Origin: Spirochaetia bacterium
GTDB lineage: Bacteria > Spirochaetota > Spirochaetia > DAHUYW01
Assembly: GCA_030041455.1 (NCBI GenBank)
Contig: JASHNV010000086.1
Location: forward strand, 1-34,611
Direction: 5' to 3'
DNA: 34,611 bases
The translations under genes were made by a program, and so were the position numbers. The notes below the pieces were generated by a model. It saw only the letters and a program-made list of their open reading frames with translations. It had not been told where the DNA came from and did no database searches. Below are positions 15,485-24,449 of the stretch, piece after piece; the first letter of the stretch is position 1, and each line of letters starts with the position of its first letter.

Positions 15485-16694
15485 GGATCGTTTCGACGGC
15501 GCGCACCATGGCCGGCACGGCGGCCCACTCCTGGCGGCTGTGATAGTTGTACCCGCCGGTGAAAAGATTCGGAGTCGGGATGCCCATCGCGCTCAGCTTC
15601 GATCCGTCGGTGCCGCCCCGGATCACGCGGAGCTCCGGCGCGATGCCGGTCCGCCGGACCGCCTCGATCATGAGATCGATCACCGGAGGGTCTTTTTGGA
15701 TGGCCTCGTACATATTCACGTACTGTTTCGTCTCGGTGAGGGAGACGCGACCGTCGGGGTAGATCGCCTCGACCGCCTTCGCCATGGTCCGGAGGGTCTC
15801 AAGACGCCCGTTCATCCGCTCCCGGTCGAAGTCCCGCAGAAAAATATCGAGCGTGGCGTTCTCGAGGTTGCCGCGGATCTCGAGGGGACAGTAGTAGCCG
15901 TACCGCCCGTCGGTCGCCTCCGGGCTCTCGGAGCGGGGCAGCATGCCGAGAAAGAGCCCGGCCATGGACACCGCGTTCACGAGCTTGCCGCGCGCGACGC
16001 CGAGGTGGATGACCCGTCCGGTGAATTGCGCCCGCACCTGGTAGGCGTTGAAGCACTCCGCCTCCACGACCCCCTCTTCCCCGCCGTCGACGGTGTAGAA
16101 GCAGCGCGCCTTCAGCCGGCTCACGTCGAGGCGGTCGAGGCCCTTCCCGGTCTCCTCGTCGGGGGTAAAGAGGACCTCGATGGGCGCGTGGCGGAAGCCG
16201 GGGTTGGCCTGGAGCCAGGCGACCGCCGTCATGATCTCCGCGACGCCCGCCTTGTCGTCGGCGCCGAGCAGGGTCCGGCCGTCGGTCGTGATGATCGTCG
16301 CGCCCTTGTAGCGAGCGAGCTCGGGAAACTCGGCGGGATCGAGGCGGAACCCCTCGCCGATGTCGACGACGCCCCCGTCGTAGTCGCGGTGGAGACGGGG
16401 ATTCACCCCCTCGGAGGGCGCGTCGGAAGCCGTGTCGACGTGCGCCATGAGCCCGATGACCGGACCGGAGCCCGGGCTCGACGGGATGCGCGCGATCACG
16501 TAGCCGTTCGCGGTGAGCTCGACGTCGGAAACGCCGAGATCCATGAGCTCTTTGACGAGGAGCTTGAGGAGATCCCACTGCGAAGGCGTCGAGGGGATTT
16601 CGGCGACGCTACGATCCGAGGCGGTCTCGATCCGCGCGTAGCGGAGGAACCGCTCGACGAGCTTTTCTTGCGATGCCTGGTCAAGGTTGGTCAT
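15450..16694 (-). CDS. pepT: Peptidase T (tripeptide aminopeptidase, M20 family)
   Basis: PepT is a cytoplasmic zinc aminopeptidase that removes the N-terminal residue of tripeptides. From the ATG at 16694 the product is 414 residues, the usual length. Metal-binding and catalytic motifs are LMAHVDTASDAPS, TLLGADDKAGVAEIM, FTPDEETGKG and TVDGGEEGVVEAECFNA, with the C-terminal GGTDGSKLSAMGIPTPNLF and NYHSRQEW, where the last metal His lies. The frame is open 20 codons further upstream, but a -10 box lies only five bases before this ATG, which excludes the longer form for that promoter and suggests a leaderless message. Confidence 0.96.
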   Translation of the reverse strand: MTNLDQASQEKLVERFLRYARIETASDRSVAEIPSTPSQWDLLKLLVKELMDLGVSDVELTANGYVIARIPSSPGSGPVIGLMAHVDTASDAPSEGVNPRLHRDYDGGVVDIGEGFRLDPAEFPELARYKGATIITTDGRTLLGADDKAGVAEIMTAVAWLQANPGFRHAPIEVLFTPDEETGKGLDRLDVSRLKARCFYTVDGGEEGVVEAECFNAYQVRAQFTGRVIHLGVARGKLVNAVSMAGLFLGMLPRSESPEATDGRYGYYCPLEIRGNLENATLDIFLRDFDRERMNGRLETLRTMAKAVEAIYPDGRVSLTETKQYVNMYEAIQKDPPVIDLMIEAVRRTGIAPELRVIRGGTDGSKLSAMGIPTPNLFTGGYNYHSRQEWAAVPAMVRAVETILNLASLWAERG

Positions 16695-16699
16695 TCCCC

Positions 16700-16729
16700 A
16701 TGATAGCGGAGGGAGCGCTCGAAGGTAAA
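16700..16729 (-). promoter_or_regulatory. Sigma-70-type promoter of pepT, predicted leaderless
   Basis: On the minus strand TTTACC (16724-16729), an 18-base spacer, TATCAT (16700-16705), then five bases (GGGGA) to the ATG. The GGGGA touches the start codon and is too close to act as a Shine-Dalgarno sequence. Confidence 0.55.
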
Positions 16730-16903
16730 GTCCGCCGGCGGCCTCCTCGGGCACGCGGCGCCGAGGCGAGCCACCTTTCCGTAGGAATTCGTGCGGAATA
16801 CTACCTGCGAGTTCTCGATTTGGAGGATCAATGCGGGAGGCCGAACGACCGACACGCCGCTAACTTTCTCCAGCAAAACGGTTTAGCCTCTTTCTCCTCT
16901 GAA

Positions 16904-16919
16904 TGGCACGAATTTTGCT
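16904..16919 (+). promoter_or_regulatory. Sigma-54 (RpoN) promoter of glnA
   Basis: TGGCACG, four bases (AATT), TTGCT: a near-perfect -24/-12 element, with GG at 16905-16906 and GC at 16917-16918. Transcription should begin near 16930. No clear NtrC-type enhancer is seen in the 200 bases upstream. Sigma-54 control of glnA is classical nitrogen regulation. Confidence 0.85.
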
Positions 16920-16929
16920 GAATCTTGTC

Positions 16930-17100
16930 ACGTTCCGAAGGGCGCATGCGGGGAGGTCGGAGCGGCACCGGCTCCGATTTTGTGATTGCCTCCCGGTCCC
17001 GAGTCGCGGATAATCGAAGCTGCGCCTGGACATGCGCCCGAAGTAGCAGGTCCGCCGCGCATGGCGGCAGCGCAAAATTTACGGAGAGGAGTGACGCGCG
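16930..17100 (+). promoter_or_regulatory. Long folded 5' leader of glnA, riboswitch- or attenuator-like
   Basis: About 170 bases separate the predicted start of transcription from the ATG. GGGCGCATG (16940-16948) is perfectly complementary to CATGCGCCC (17031-17039) and would close the fold. Inside, GGGAGG (16951-16956 region) can pair with CCTCCC (near 16989-16994) around the perfect hairpin TCGGAGC/GCTCCGA (16957-16963, 16971-16977), which is followed by four T. After the closing stem, CCGCC/GGCGG (17052-17056, 17063-17067) forms another hairpin. GCGCATG recurs at 17057-17063, so CATGCGC (17031-17037) can pair upstream or downstream but not both. A GGAGAGGAG stands before the ATG. I could not match the leader to a known riboswitch. 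Confidence 0.6.
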
Positions 17101-18525
17101 ATGAGTTCATTGAAGAGTGCGAAGGATGTCGTTGCCTTTATCGAGCGCGAGAAAGTTGAGATCGTCGATTTCCGGTTCGTAGATTTTCCTGGAACATGGC
17201 AGCATTTTTCGACGACGGTCGCCGAGGTGACCGAGGAGATCTTCACCGAAGGGCTCGGCTTCGACGGATCGAGCATCCGCGGCTGGCAGGCGATCAACGA
17301 GTCGGACATGCTCGTGAAGCCGGTGCCGGAGACCGCCTTCCTGGACCCCTTCACCCAGCACAAGACCCTCGTGATCAGCTGCAACATTGCCGACCCGATC
17401 ACCGGAGAGGACTACTCGCGCGACCCGCGCAACATCGCGCGGAAGGCGGAAGCCTACCTGAAGAGCAAGGGAGTCGCGGATACGGTCTATTTCGGACCCG
17501 AGGCCGAGTTCTTCATCTTCGACGACATCCGCTACGGACAGAATCAGCACAGCGGCTACTACTACATCGACTCGGTCGAGGGAAACTGGAACACCGGGCG
17601 CGACGAGGAGCCGAACCTCGGGTACAAGATCCGGAACAAGGAGGGCTACTTCCCGGTTCCGCCGGCCGATTCGCTGCAGGACATCCGAAGCGAGATGATC
17701 CTCCACATGGAAGCGGCCGGGCTCAGGGTCGAGAAGCAGCATCACGAGGTCGCTACCGCGGGTCAGGCGGAGATCGACATCCGCTTCGCGCCGCTCATCG
17801 AGACCGCCGACGCGATGCTGAAGTACAAGTACATCGTCAAGATGACGGCGAAGAAATACGGGAAGACGGCCACCTTCATGCCGAAGCCGATCTTCGGCGA
17901 CAACGGGACCGGCATGCATACCCACACGTCGCTCTGGAAGGGGGGAAAGAACCTGTTCGCGGGAGACCGCTACGCCGGGCTCTCGGAGGTCGGACTCTAC
18001 GCGGCCGGAGGGCTCCTGAAACACGCGCCGGCGCTCTGCGCGTTCACGAATCCGACGATGAACAGCTACAAGCGGCTCGTGCCCGGCTTCGAGGCGCCGG
18101 TCAACCTCGCCTATTCAAGCCGCAACCGGAGCGCGGCGATTCGAATTCCGATGTACAGCGAGTCGGAGAAGTCCAAGCGCTTGGAGTTCCGCTGCCCGGA
18201 TCCGTCGTGCAATCCCTACATCGCCTTCGCCGCGATGACGATGGCGATGGTCGACGGGGTCGCGAACAAGATCAATCCCGGCGACCCGCTCGACAAGGAC
18301 ATCTACGATCTGCCGCCCGAAGAGGCCGCGCGCGTCCCGCAGGCGCCCGGGAGCCTCAGGGAGGCTCTCCAGTCCCTGAAGAAGGACCATGAGTTCCTCC
18401 TGAAAGGCGACGTCTTCACGCCGGACGTCATCGAGACCTGGATCGAGTACAAAATGAAAAACGAGGTACAGGCGATCGAGCTGAGGCCGCATCCTTGGGA
18501 GTTCGCTCTATACTTCGACATTTAA
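17101..18525 (+). CDS. glnA: Glutamine synthetase, type I-beta with adenylylation site
   Basis: GlnA makes glutamine from glutamate, ammonia and ATP as a cytoplasmic dodecamer. The 474-residue product has the family motifs [32 protein letters not shown], the [15 protein letters not shown]-binding region, [17 protein letters not shown] and NRSAAIRIP. Tyr402 in IYDLPPEEA corresponds to the adenylylated Tyr397 of E. coli, so control by a GlnE-type adenylyltransferase is expected; GlnE is not in this window. Length and the extra insertion mark the I-beta class. It starts at ATG 17101 with GGAGAGGAG upstream and is controlled by the sigma-54 promoter and leader described separately. It ends before a strong terminator, so it is probably monocistronic. 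Confidence 0.98.
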   Translation: MSSLKSAKDVVAFIEREKVEIVDFRFVDFPGTWQHFSTTVAEVTEEIFTEGLGFDGSSIRGWQAINESDMLVKPVPETAFLDPFTQHKTLVISCNIADPITGEDYSRDPRNIARKAEAYLKSKGVADTVYFGPEAEFFIFDDIRYGQNQHSGYYYIDSVEGNWNTGRDEEPNLGYKIRNKEGYFPVPPADSLQDIRSEMILHMEAAGLRVEKQHHEVATAGQAEIDIRFAPLIETADAMLKYKYIVKMTAKKYGKTATFMPKPIFGDNGTGMHTHTSLWKGGKNLFAGDRYAGLSEVGLYAAGGLLKHAPALCAFTNPTMNSYKRLVPGFEAPVNLAYSSRNRSAAIRIPMYSESEKSKRLEFRCPDPSCNPYIAFAAMTMAMVDGVANKINPGDPLDKDIYDLPPEEAARVPQAPGSLREALQSLKKDHEFLLKGDVFTPDVIETWIEYKMKNEVQAIELRPHPWEFALYFDI

Positions 18526-18595
18526 AAAAGAGTCGACCGTGTCGAGCCGGAGGAAGCTCCGGTGAGACGCGGCGCCCATCGCTCACAACCCACCT

Positions 18596-18637
18596 GCCCT
18601 CGGTTCGGCAACTACATGACGACCGGGGGCTTTTTTT
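18596..18637 (+). terminator. Intrinsic terminator of glnA
   Basis: GCCCTCGG (18596-18603) pairs with CCGGGGGC (18623-18630), including one G-U pair, and seven T follow (18631-18637). Another perfect hairpin, CCGGAG/CTCCGG with loop GAAG, lies about 50 bases earlier. Confidence 0.75.
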
Positions 18638-18915
18638 CGGTGTGTGTCCTCCGCGCCTGAGTCTTCGGTGCCGGATCGCCTCTCGCGGCGCTCCATGGCG
18701 GCCGCGGCGAGAAAAAAGGGAGACGCGGGGCCCTTCGGCTCTATCGTATGAGGCGTTCGGCTGCTCTGCGGTCTCTCGCTCCGGGGATGTGGCGCTATAC
18801 CGGATCGTAGGCTGATCAGTCCTTCATTGTAGGCATTCGCAGAAGCCGTGCTCTGGGCTATGTCCCGTCGCCGGGACAGTCGCGCCTGCCCCCCTGTCTC
18901 CCAGGATCCACGTTC
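18638..18915. other. Intergenic stretch between glnA terminator and the DIP1984-like gene
   Basis: Short open frames here have no family resemblance and no ribosome-binding sites. A weak T-run on the minus strand (near 18712-18717) has only a 3-base stem before it. I see no RNA gene. Confidence 0.55.
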
Positions 18916-19449
18916 TTACTCGTCGCGAAAGTTCACCTCGACGGCGAACGAAGCCGCGCGTAGCGCGCGGTTCAGCTCGCGAAACTCGAGCCGCGCCCGG
19001 TCGAGGTCCGCGGCGGACCGGAGGTAGTCGAGGTGGCTTTCCTGAACGATGTCCCGTCCTTCCTTGTAGATGACCCGCTCCCACGCGGCGCTCGTGACCT
19101 GGGCGTGAAGATCTCCGATCTTCGTATTCAGAGCCTTGCGCGCATCGAGCGCCTCGGCGAGGGAGAGGGCGTGTCCCTGGATCTCCACGGTGTTGCGGAA
19201 GTTCGCCTCCTGGATCGCGGCGTTCAGCTTTCGCCGTTTCTGGTCCAGAGCGGCGCTCTCGTCCCGCACCTTCGCCATTTCGAAACCGGGCGCCGGTCTC
19301 GTCACGATGTCGTCCGTTCCGTAGAGGAAGCGACCCCGGTTCTCCCGTTTCTCGGGGAGACATTCGGAAAGCGTCTTGATGCGCGCGTCGTATTCCGCTC
19401 GGAGCTCCAATGCCTCGAAGATTCTCAGCTTCTTGTTGTCCATGGGCAT
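18916..19449 (-). CDS. DIP1984-like family protein
   Basis: The 177-residue product begins MPMDNKKLRIFEALELRAEYDARIKTLSE and is largely helical and charged. The order of segments fits the DIP1984 family (sometimes labelled septicolysin): an N-terminal ALELRAEYDARIKTL helix, then LDQKRRKLNAAIQEANFRNTVEI, then a second copy-like SLAEALDARKALNTKIGDLHAQV, and a tail ending LDRARLEFRELNRALRAASFAVEVNFRDE. It has no signal peptide. The function of the family is not established. I chose the ATG at 19449 because GGGAGG lies five bases upstream and a consensus promoter overlaps the longer open frame (which could begin at 19506). No neighbour on the same strand is close enough for an operon. Confidence 0.78.
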   Translation of the reverse strand: MPMDNKKLRIFEALELRAEYDARIKTLSECLPEKRENRGRFLYGTDDIVTRPAPGFEMAKVRDESAALDQKRRKLNAAIQEANFRNTVEIQGHALSLAEALDARKALNTKIGDLHAQVTSAAWERVIYKEGRDIVQESHLDYLRSAADLDRARLEFRELNRALRAASFAVEVNFRDE

Positions 19450-19477
19450 TTCGGCCTCCCGCCGATTGAACCGCGGC

Positions 19478-19506
19478 AGCATATCTCTCAAGGTCTCGAT
19501 CGTCAA
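19478..19506 (-). promoter_or_regulatory. Sigma-70-type promoter of the DIP1984-like gene
   Basis: On the minus strand TTGACG (19501-19506), a 17-base spacer, TATGCT (19478-19483), then a short leader containing GGGAGG before the ATG at 19449. Confidence 0.68.
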
Positions 19507-20459
19507 GACCGGGAGCTTCGTCGAGGGCTTTTTTTTGCAAGGAGCTACCCGTCGGTTGCGTGATTTTTCGAGGCACGCGGCTCTCGGGCTGCGCGCGGCA
19601 CGCGACAGAGCCGCCGTGAAGGGAGCCTGCGGAAAATCCTGACAAAATCGATCGGGAGATTGTGATCAGGCCCGGTCCCGACCGTGTGCGAAGCCGAACC
19701 GGGAGCTCGGGATGGAGGGGGGTGAACCCTCGAACGGCGGGGGCGGCGGAAGCGGAGCCTCCAATGGCCGAGCGCTGGTCCTCGGGCGTTTTCCGGGTTC
19801 AGCAGGCGGTCGCGCGAGAGGCCGCGTTCCCTTTTTTCGGATGAGCGGATTTTGCAGGGCGCCCCGGGGCGCGTGGAAAGACTGCGTGGCGCTCCGGCTG
19901 TCCGAGCGAGAGCGCGCTCGGCGAGGAGCGGTCGCGGAGAGCACGTCACGACGGGATGGGTCACGAGAGCACGTGCGGCATAAGAGATCCGTTGGGAGCT
20001 CCTCGCGAGCGGAACCGGAGCCCTCGGGGACATGGCGGACACCCTCATCGCGACATGGAGTGTCTCCCCGTCACGATGAGGGTATTTCGGAAAGCTTGGA
20101 CACGAGCAACCGACTACCCGGGGCCCTTCGGGCGCTCAAGGAGTCCGGATAGAGGGACTTCCTCACGTCTCGTCGGGAAGGAGCCCGGCCCCTCGTCGCA
20201 GCCGTGAAGGCGTTTCTGCCGTTCGGATGATGGAGCGGTTCGGCCGAGACTGCGGAGCCTATCCGTATGGACTCTCGATTCCGCGCTTGACGACATGCCC
20301 GACGACCGGATGCCGAATGACTCAAGGAGGGACTTCGCCTCCCGCGCGCGGGGCGATCGGATCGCCTTCGTCCTGGACGACTCGACACACGGCCGCCGCG
20401 CCGGCTTACCGCGGGCGGTAGAAAGCCCGTACGGCCCGCTCGCGCCGCGCGGGGGGAGG
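19507..20459. other. 0.95 kb stretch without a credible gene
   Basis: Open frames on both strands are dominated by Arg, Ser, Gly and Pro and show no domain, signal peptide or ribosome-binding site. Visible structure includes a T8 run (19529-19536), a 7-base hairpin CCGAGCG/CGCTCGG (19902-19908, 19915-19921) and the 10-base inverted repeat at 20041-20083. I found no tRNA, tmRNA, RNase P or SRP core. In a window otherwise this dense it may be a decayed gene region or hold a small RNA. Confidence 0.6.
20041..20083. repeat. 10-base inverted repeat with 23-base loop
   Basis: ACCCTCATCG (20041-20050) is perfectly complementary to CGATGAGGGT (20074-20083). The surroundings repeat GACATGG at 20029-20036 and inside the loop. 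No T-run follows. Similar in size to the repeat at 6466-6505, but the sequences differ. Confidence 0.6.
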
Positions 20460-20906
20460 CTACGCGGTCAGGATGTCGAGGACCTCGTCGGCGTCCTTCG
20501 CCTTCAGCAGCCGCTCGCGCTTCTGCGAATCGGTGAGCAGCTGGCTGATCTCGGCAAGGAACTGAACGTGCGGCCCCGACCGATTCACCGGCGAAAGCGT
20601 CATGATGAAAATGCGGCTCTTCTCCCCGTCAAGGGCGTCGAAGTCCCCGCCTCCGCGCTTTATCCCGACGCAGGCGACGAGCTCGTCGACGACCTCGGTC
20701 TTTCCGTGGGGAATGGCGACGCCGTTCTGAATGCCGGTCGACATCTTGCGTTCGCGCTCGAGGATCGAGCGCATCGCGGCGCTTCGATCCTTCACTTTAC
20801 CCGTCGTCATCGCGAGATCCATGAGAGACTCGAGGATCTCCTCCTTCGAATTTCCGGGCAAGTCGCAGGAGATCGCCGACGGCGTGAGCACCTTCTTCAA
20901 ATTCAT
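20460..20906 (-). CDS. PTS EIIA component, PtsN/fructose type
   Basis: The 148-residue product is a single PTS EIIA type-2 domain. The phosphorylated residue is His67 in GVAIPHGKT, preceded by MSTGIQN and followed by VDELVACVGIKRGGGDFDALDG, and the chain ends with HVQFLAEISQLLTDSQKRERLLKAKDADEVLDILTA. A stand-alone domain of this size usually serves regulation (EIIA-Ntr) rather than sugar uptake, and no EIIB or EIIC gene is nearby. PtsN often lies beside rpoN; here the sigma-54-controlled glnA is 2-3.5 kb away, with no rpoN in the window. The ATG at 20906 has no Shine-Dalgarno sequence, and a strong -10 box ends eight bases before it. Confidence 0.93.
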   Translation of the reverse strand: MNLKKVLTPSAISCDLPGNSKEEILESLMDLAMTTGKVKDRSAAMRSILERERKMSTGIQNGVAIPHGKTEVVDELVACVGIKRGGGDFDALDGEKSRIFIMTLSPVNRSGPHVQFLAEISQLLTDSQKRERLLKAKDADEVLDILTA

Positions 20907-20914
20907 GAAAAAAA

Positions 20915-20943
20915 AGCATACGGAGTGAGGAGGGAAAAGTCAA
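20915..20943 (-). promoter_or_regulatory. Strong sigma-70-type promoter of the ptsN-like gene, predicted (near-)leaderless
   Basis: On the minus strand TTGACT (20938-20943), a 17-base spacer, TATGCT (20915-20920), then TTTTTTTC and the ATG. The transcript should start within about two bases of the start codon. Confidence 0.72.
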
Positions 20944-21031
20944 TGCGTGACACGGGATCTGACGCGCGACTCGCGATCCGGAGCACGAAGGACAGGCGCG
21001 AGGGGAGATCGGAGGCCGGCGCGCGAGGCCT

Positions 21032-21491
21032 TCAGTCCAGGTCGACCACGCCGGGGAAGGAGTAGAGCGGATTGCCTCCCGTGAGGCCGAAGAAGTAATC
21101 GAAGCGCTCGACGATTCTTGAGGCGAAGGCGCAGGCATCCGGGTATCCCGGCGGAAAGGCGACGAAGAGGGACCAGTCCTCCCCGTGGGCGTAGAAGAGG
21201 ATCGGGCCCGACGCGGAGTCGATCGCCGGCACGGCGAGGAGCCTGGTCTCGCCGCATCCCGCCGGCTTCCACGTCGAGGCCTCCGCGATCGGGCTCAGCG
21301 TGAAAACCACGTCGATCCGCGCGCCGCCGAGGGTGTAGACGCCGCGGTAGCAGGGGATCGCGTTGGGGCCGAGGCAGTCGATTCCCCGCCCGGAGCGGGG
21401 ACTCTCGAGGAGGAAGGCCGCAGGGGCCTGAGCAAAGGCGACGCTTGAAACGAGGAGCAGCAACGCCCCCGCGCACGGCCAGACTCGAGCC

Positions 21492-21508
<17 letters not shown>
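21032..21508 (-). CDS. Small secreted protein of unknown function
   Basis: The 158-residue product begins with a signal peptide (hydrophobic core GALLLLVSSVAFA, probable cleavage after AFA-Q or nearby). The mature part has four Cys (DCLGPNAIPCYRG, AGCGET, PDACAFA), which could form two disulfides in the periplasm or outside the cell. It is beta-rich and ends GGNPLYSFPGVVDLD. I do not recognise the family. The only credible start is GTG at 21508, which overlaps the end of glmS by 17 bases, so it is probably translated by coupling to glmS. A link to amino-sugar metabolism is possible from position alone but not supported by sequence. Confidence 0.78.
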
Positions 21509-23315
<1,807 letters not shown>

Positions 23316-23358
23316 GTGAAGCTCCTCGCCTCGGGGGCGGTCCGCCGCGCCGCTACCT

Positions 23359-23375
23359 CGTGAAAGTATATCACG
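23359..23375. promoter_or_regulatory. Palindrome over the putative glmS -10 box
   Basis: CGTGA (23359-23363), seven bases, TCACG (23371-23375). On the minus strand its centre holds TATACT (23365-23370), a possible glmS -10, though no good -35 is seen. The arms resemble half-sites of Crp-family operators (TGTGA/TCACA), but the spacing is one base longer. Confidence 0.35.
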
Positions 23376-24000
23376 TTCCGCTCGCGGAAACCTCTCCGAG
23401 GGTGGCGAGCCAGTCGCGGTTCTTGAGGACCATCCGGTCCCCGGCGACCTCGATGATGGAGTTCTTCTTCAGCTCCTCGAAGAAGGCGGACACGGTCTCG
23501 TAGGGCGTCTCGAGGCTCAGCGACATCTCGCGCATCACCTTGACCGGGTCGAGGGAGCCCTTCTCGAAGCCGTTCTCGGCGAACGTGTAGTAGAGATTGA
23601 GCGCCATGAGCCCCTTGCCGCTCTTCTTCACGAGGTGCTGGATCTGGTTGTCGGCCTGCTGCAGCCTCCTGCAGAGCTTGTCGATGATGTTCAGCGCGAT
23701 GCGGGCGTTCTTCTCGATCATCCCGAGGAAGCCTTCGCGGTTGAAGGCGAGCACCTGGACGGTGCCGACGGCGGTCGCCGTCGCGGTCCGCTTGACCCGG
23801 TTGACGATCGCCATCTCGCCGAAGAAATCGCCCTTCCCGAGGACCGCGAGGATGTGCTCCTTGCCCTCGATGAGCTTGCTGATCCGGACGTTCCCCTCCT
23901 GGATGATGTACATTTGGTCGCCTTCCTCGTTCTCGCGGAAAATGACCTTTCCGGAGTCGACGACGGCTCCGTATTTGCCGAAGAGGCTCGTTTCTGCCAT
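23371..24000 (-). CDS. Crp/Fnr-family cyclic-nucleotide-binding protein
   Basis: The 209-residue product has an N-terminal cyclic-nucleotide-binding beta-barrel: GDQMYIIQEGNVRI, then the phosphate-binding cassette GDFFGEMAIVNRVKRTATATA (GEMA at 61-64, Arg71), which keeps the Gly, Glu and Arg that contact the cyclic phosphate in cAMP-binding members. A dimer helix follows (MIEKNARIALNIIDKLCRRLQQADNQ). The C-terminal part (about 155-203, MSLSLETPYETVSAFFEELKKNSIIEV) looks like a winged helix, so it is probably a transcription factor, though the recognition helix is unusual. It has AAGGAG before the ATG. Similar small proteins occur in spirochaetes. It lies between trxA and glmS. The targets are unknown. 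Confidence 0.9.
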   Translation of the reverse strand: MAETSLFGKYGAVVDSGKVIFRENEEGDQMYIIQEGNVRISKLIEGKEHILAVLGKGDFFGEMAIVNRVKRTATATAVGTVQVLAFNREGFLGMIEKNARIALNIIDKLCRRLQQADNQIQHLVKKSGKGLMALNLYYTFAENGFEKGSLDPVKVMREMSLSLETPYETVSAFFEELKKNSIIEVAGDRMVLKNRDWLATLGEVSASGT

Positions 24001-24122
24001 GGGTCGATCTGCTCCTTCGAAAAATGAGATCCTGCGCAGCCGAACGAAAAGCCGCGGCGCGTCGGCCGATCAATCTATTCATCGGCAGCTCCGAGCGCTT
24101 CGATGATCGGGACGCCTCGAGG

Positions 24123-24446
24123 CTAGACGAGCTCCTTGAACAGCGCCTCGATCGCCGGGCGGGCCACGGCGCCGACCTGTTGGCGGACGAGCTTTCCGTC
24201 CTTGAAAACGAGGAGGGTCGGGATGCTCAGGATGCCGTACTCGGCGGCGAGGTCGCCCTCTTCGTCCACGTTCACCTTGCCCACCTTGAGCTTACCGGAG
24301 TAGGCGGTGGCCATCTCTTCGACGACCGGCGCGATCATCTTGCAGGGTCCGCACCACTCGGCCCAGAAGTCAAGGAGAACCGGAATCGGCGACTTGAGCA
24401 CCTCGCTCTCGAAGTTCCGGGATGAAATCGTAATCTCTTCCGACAT
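24123..24446 (-). CDS. trxA: Thioredoxin
   Basis: A 107-residue thioredoxin with the redox site WCGPC in VLLDFWAEWCGPCKMIAPVV, the cis-Pro in ILSIPTLLVFKDG and the C-terminal helix PAIEALFKELV. It reduces protein disulfides in the cytoplasm with electrons from thioredoxin reductase, which is not in the window. No signal peptide. It starts three bases after the stop of the preceding unknown gene, so the two are almost certainly on one transcript, probably an extension of the trp message. AGGAGCC in the end of the previous gene can serve as its ribosome-binding site. Confidence 0.97.
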   Translation of the reverse strand: MSEEITISSRNFESEVLKSPIPVLLDFWAEWCGPCKMIAPVVEEMATAYSGKLKVGKVNVDEEGDLAAEYGILSIPTLLVFKDGKLVRQQVGAVARPAIEALFKELV

Positions 24447-24449
24447 TGC

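Noticed and set aside
17040-17046. GAAGTAG in the glnA leader recalls the conserved core of the glnA (glutamine) riboswitch
   Set aside because: The other conserved blocks of that motif, including the closing CGTTCA and GAAGGAACGC segments, are absent or in the wrong order. The match is too short to claim the class.
18547-18563. GGAGGAAGCTCCGG resembles the RNase P RNA P4 segment
   Set aside because: The segment is a simple perfect hairpin, and the second P4 strand and other conserved RNase P blocks are not found before the terminator at 18637.
19545-20048. A 167-codon frame in the gene-free stretch
   Set aside because: Low-complexity Arg/Ser/Pro composition, no ribosome-binding site, no recognised family.
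20168-20190. GGGAAGGAGC recalls the SRP RNA domain IV loop
   Set aside because: The required continuation (AGCAGCC) and the opposing strand are missing.
23316-23370. A glmS ribozyme upstream of glmS
   Set aside because: The spacer is only 55 bases, too short for the ribozyme, and shows none of its conserved segments.
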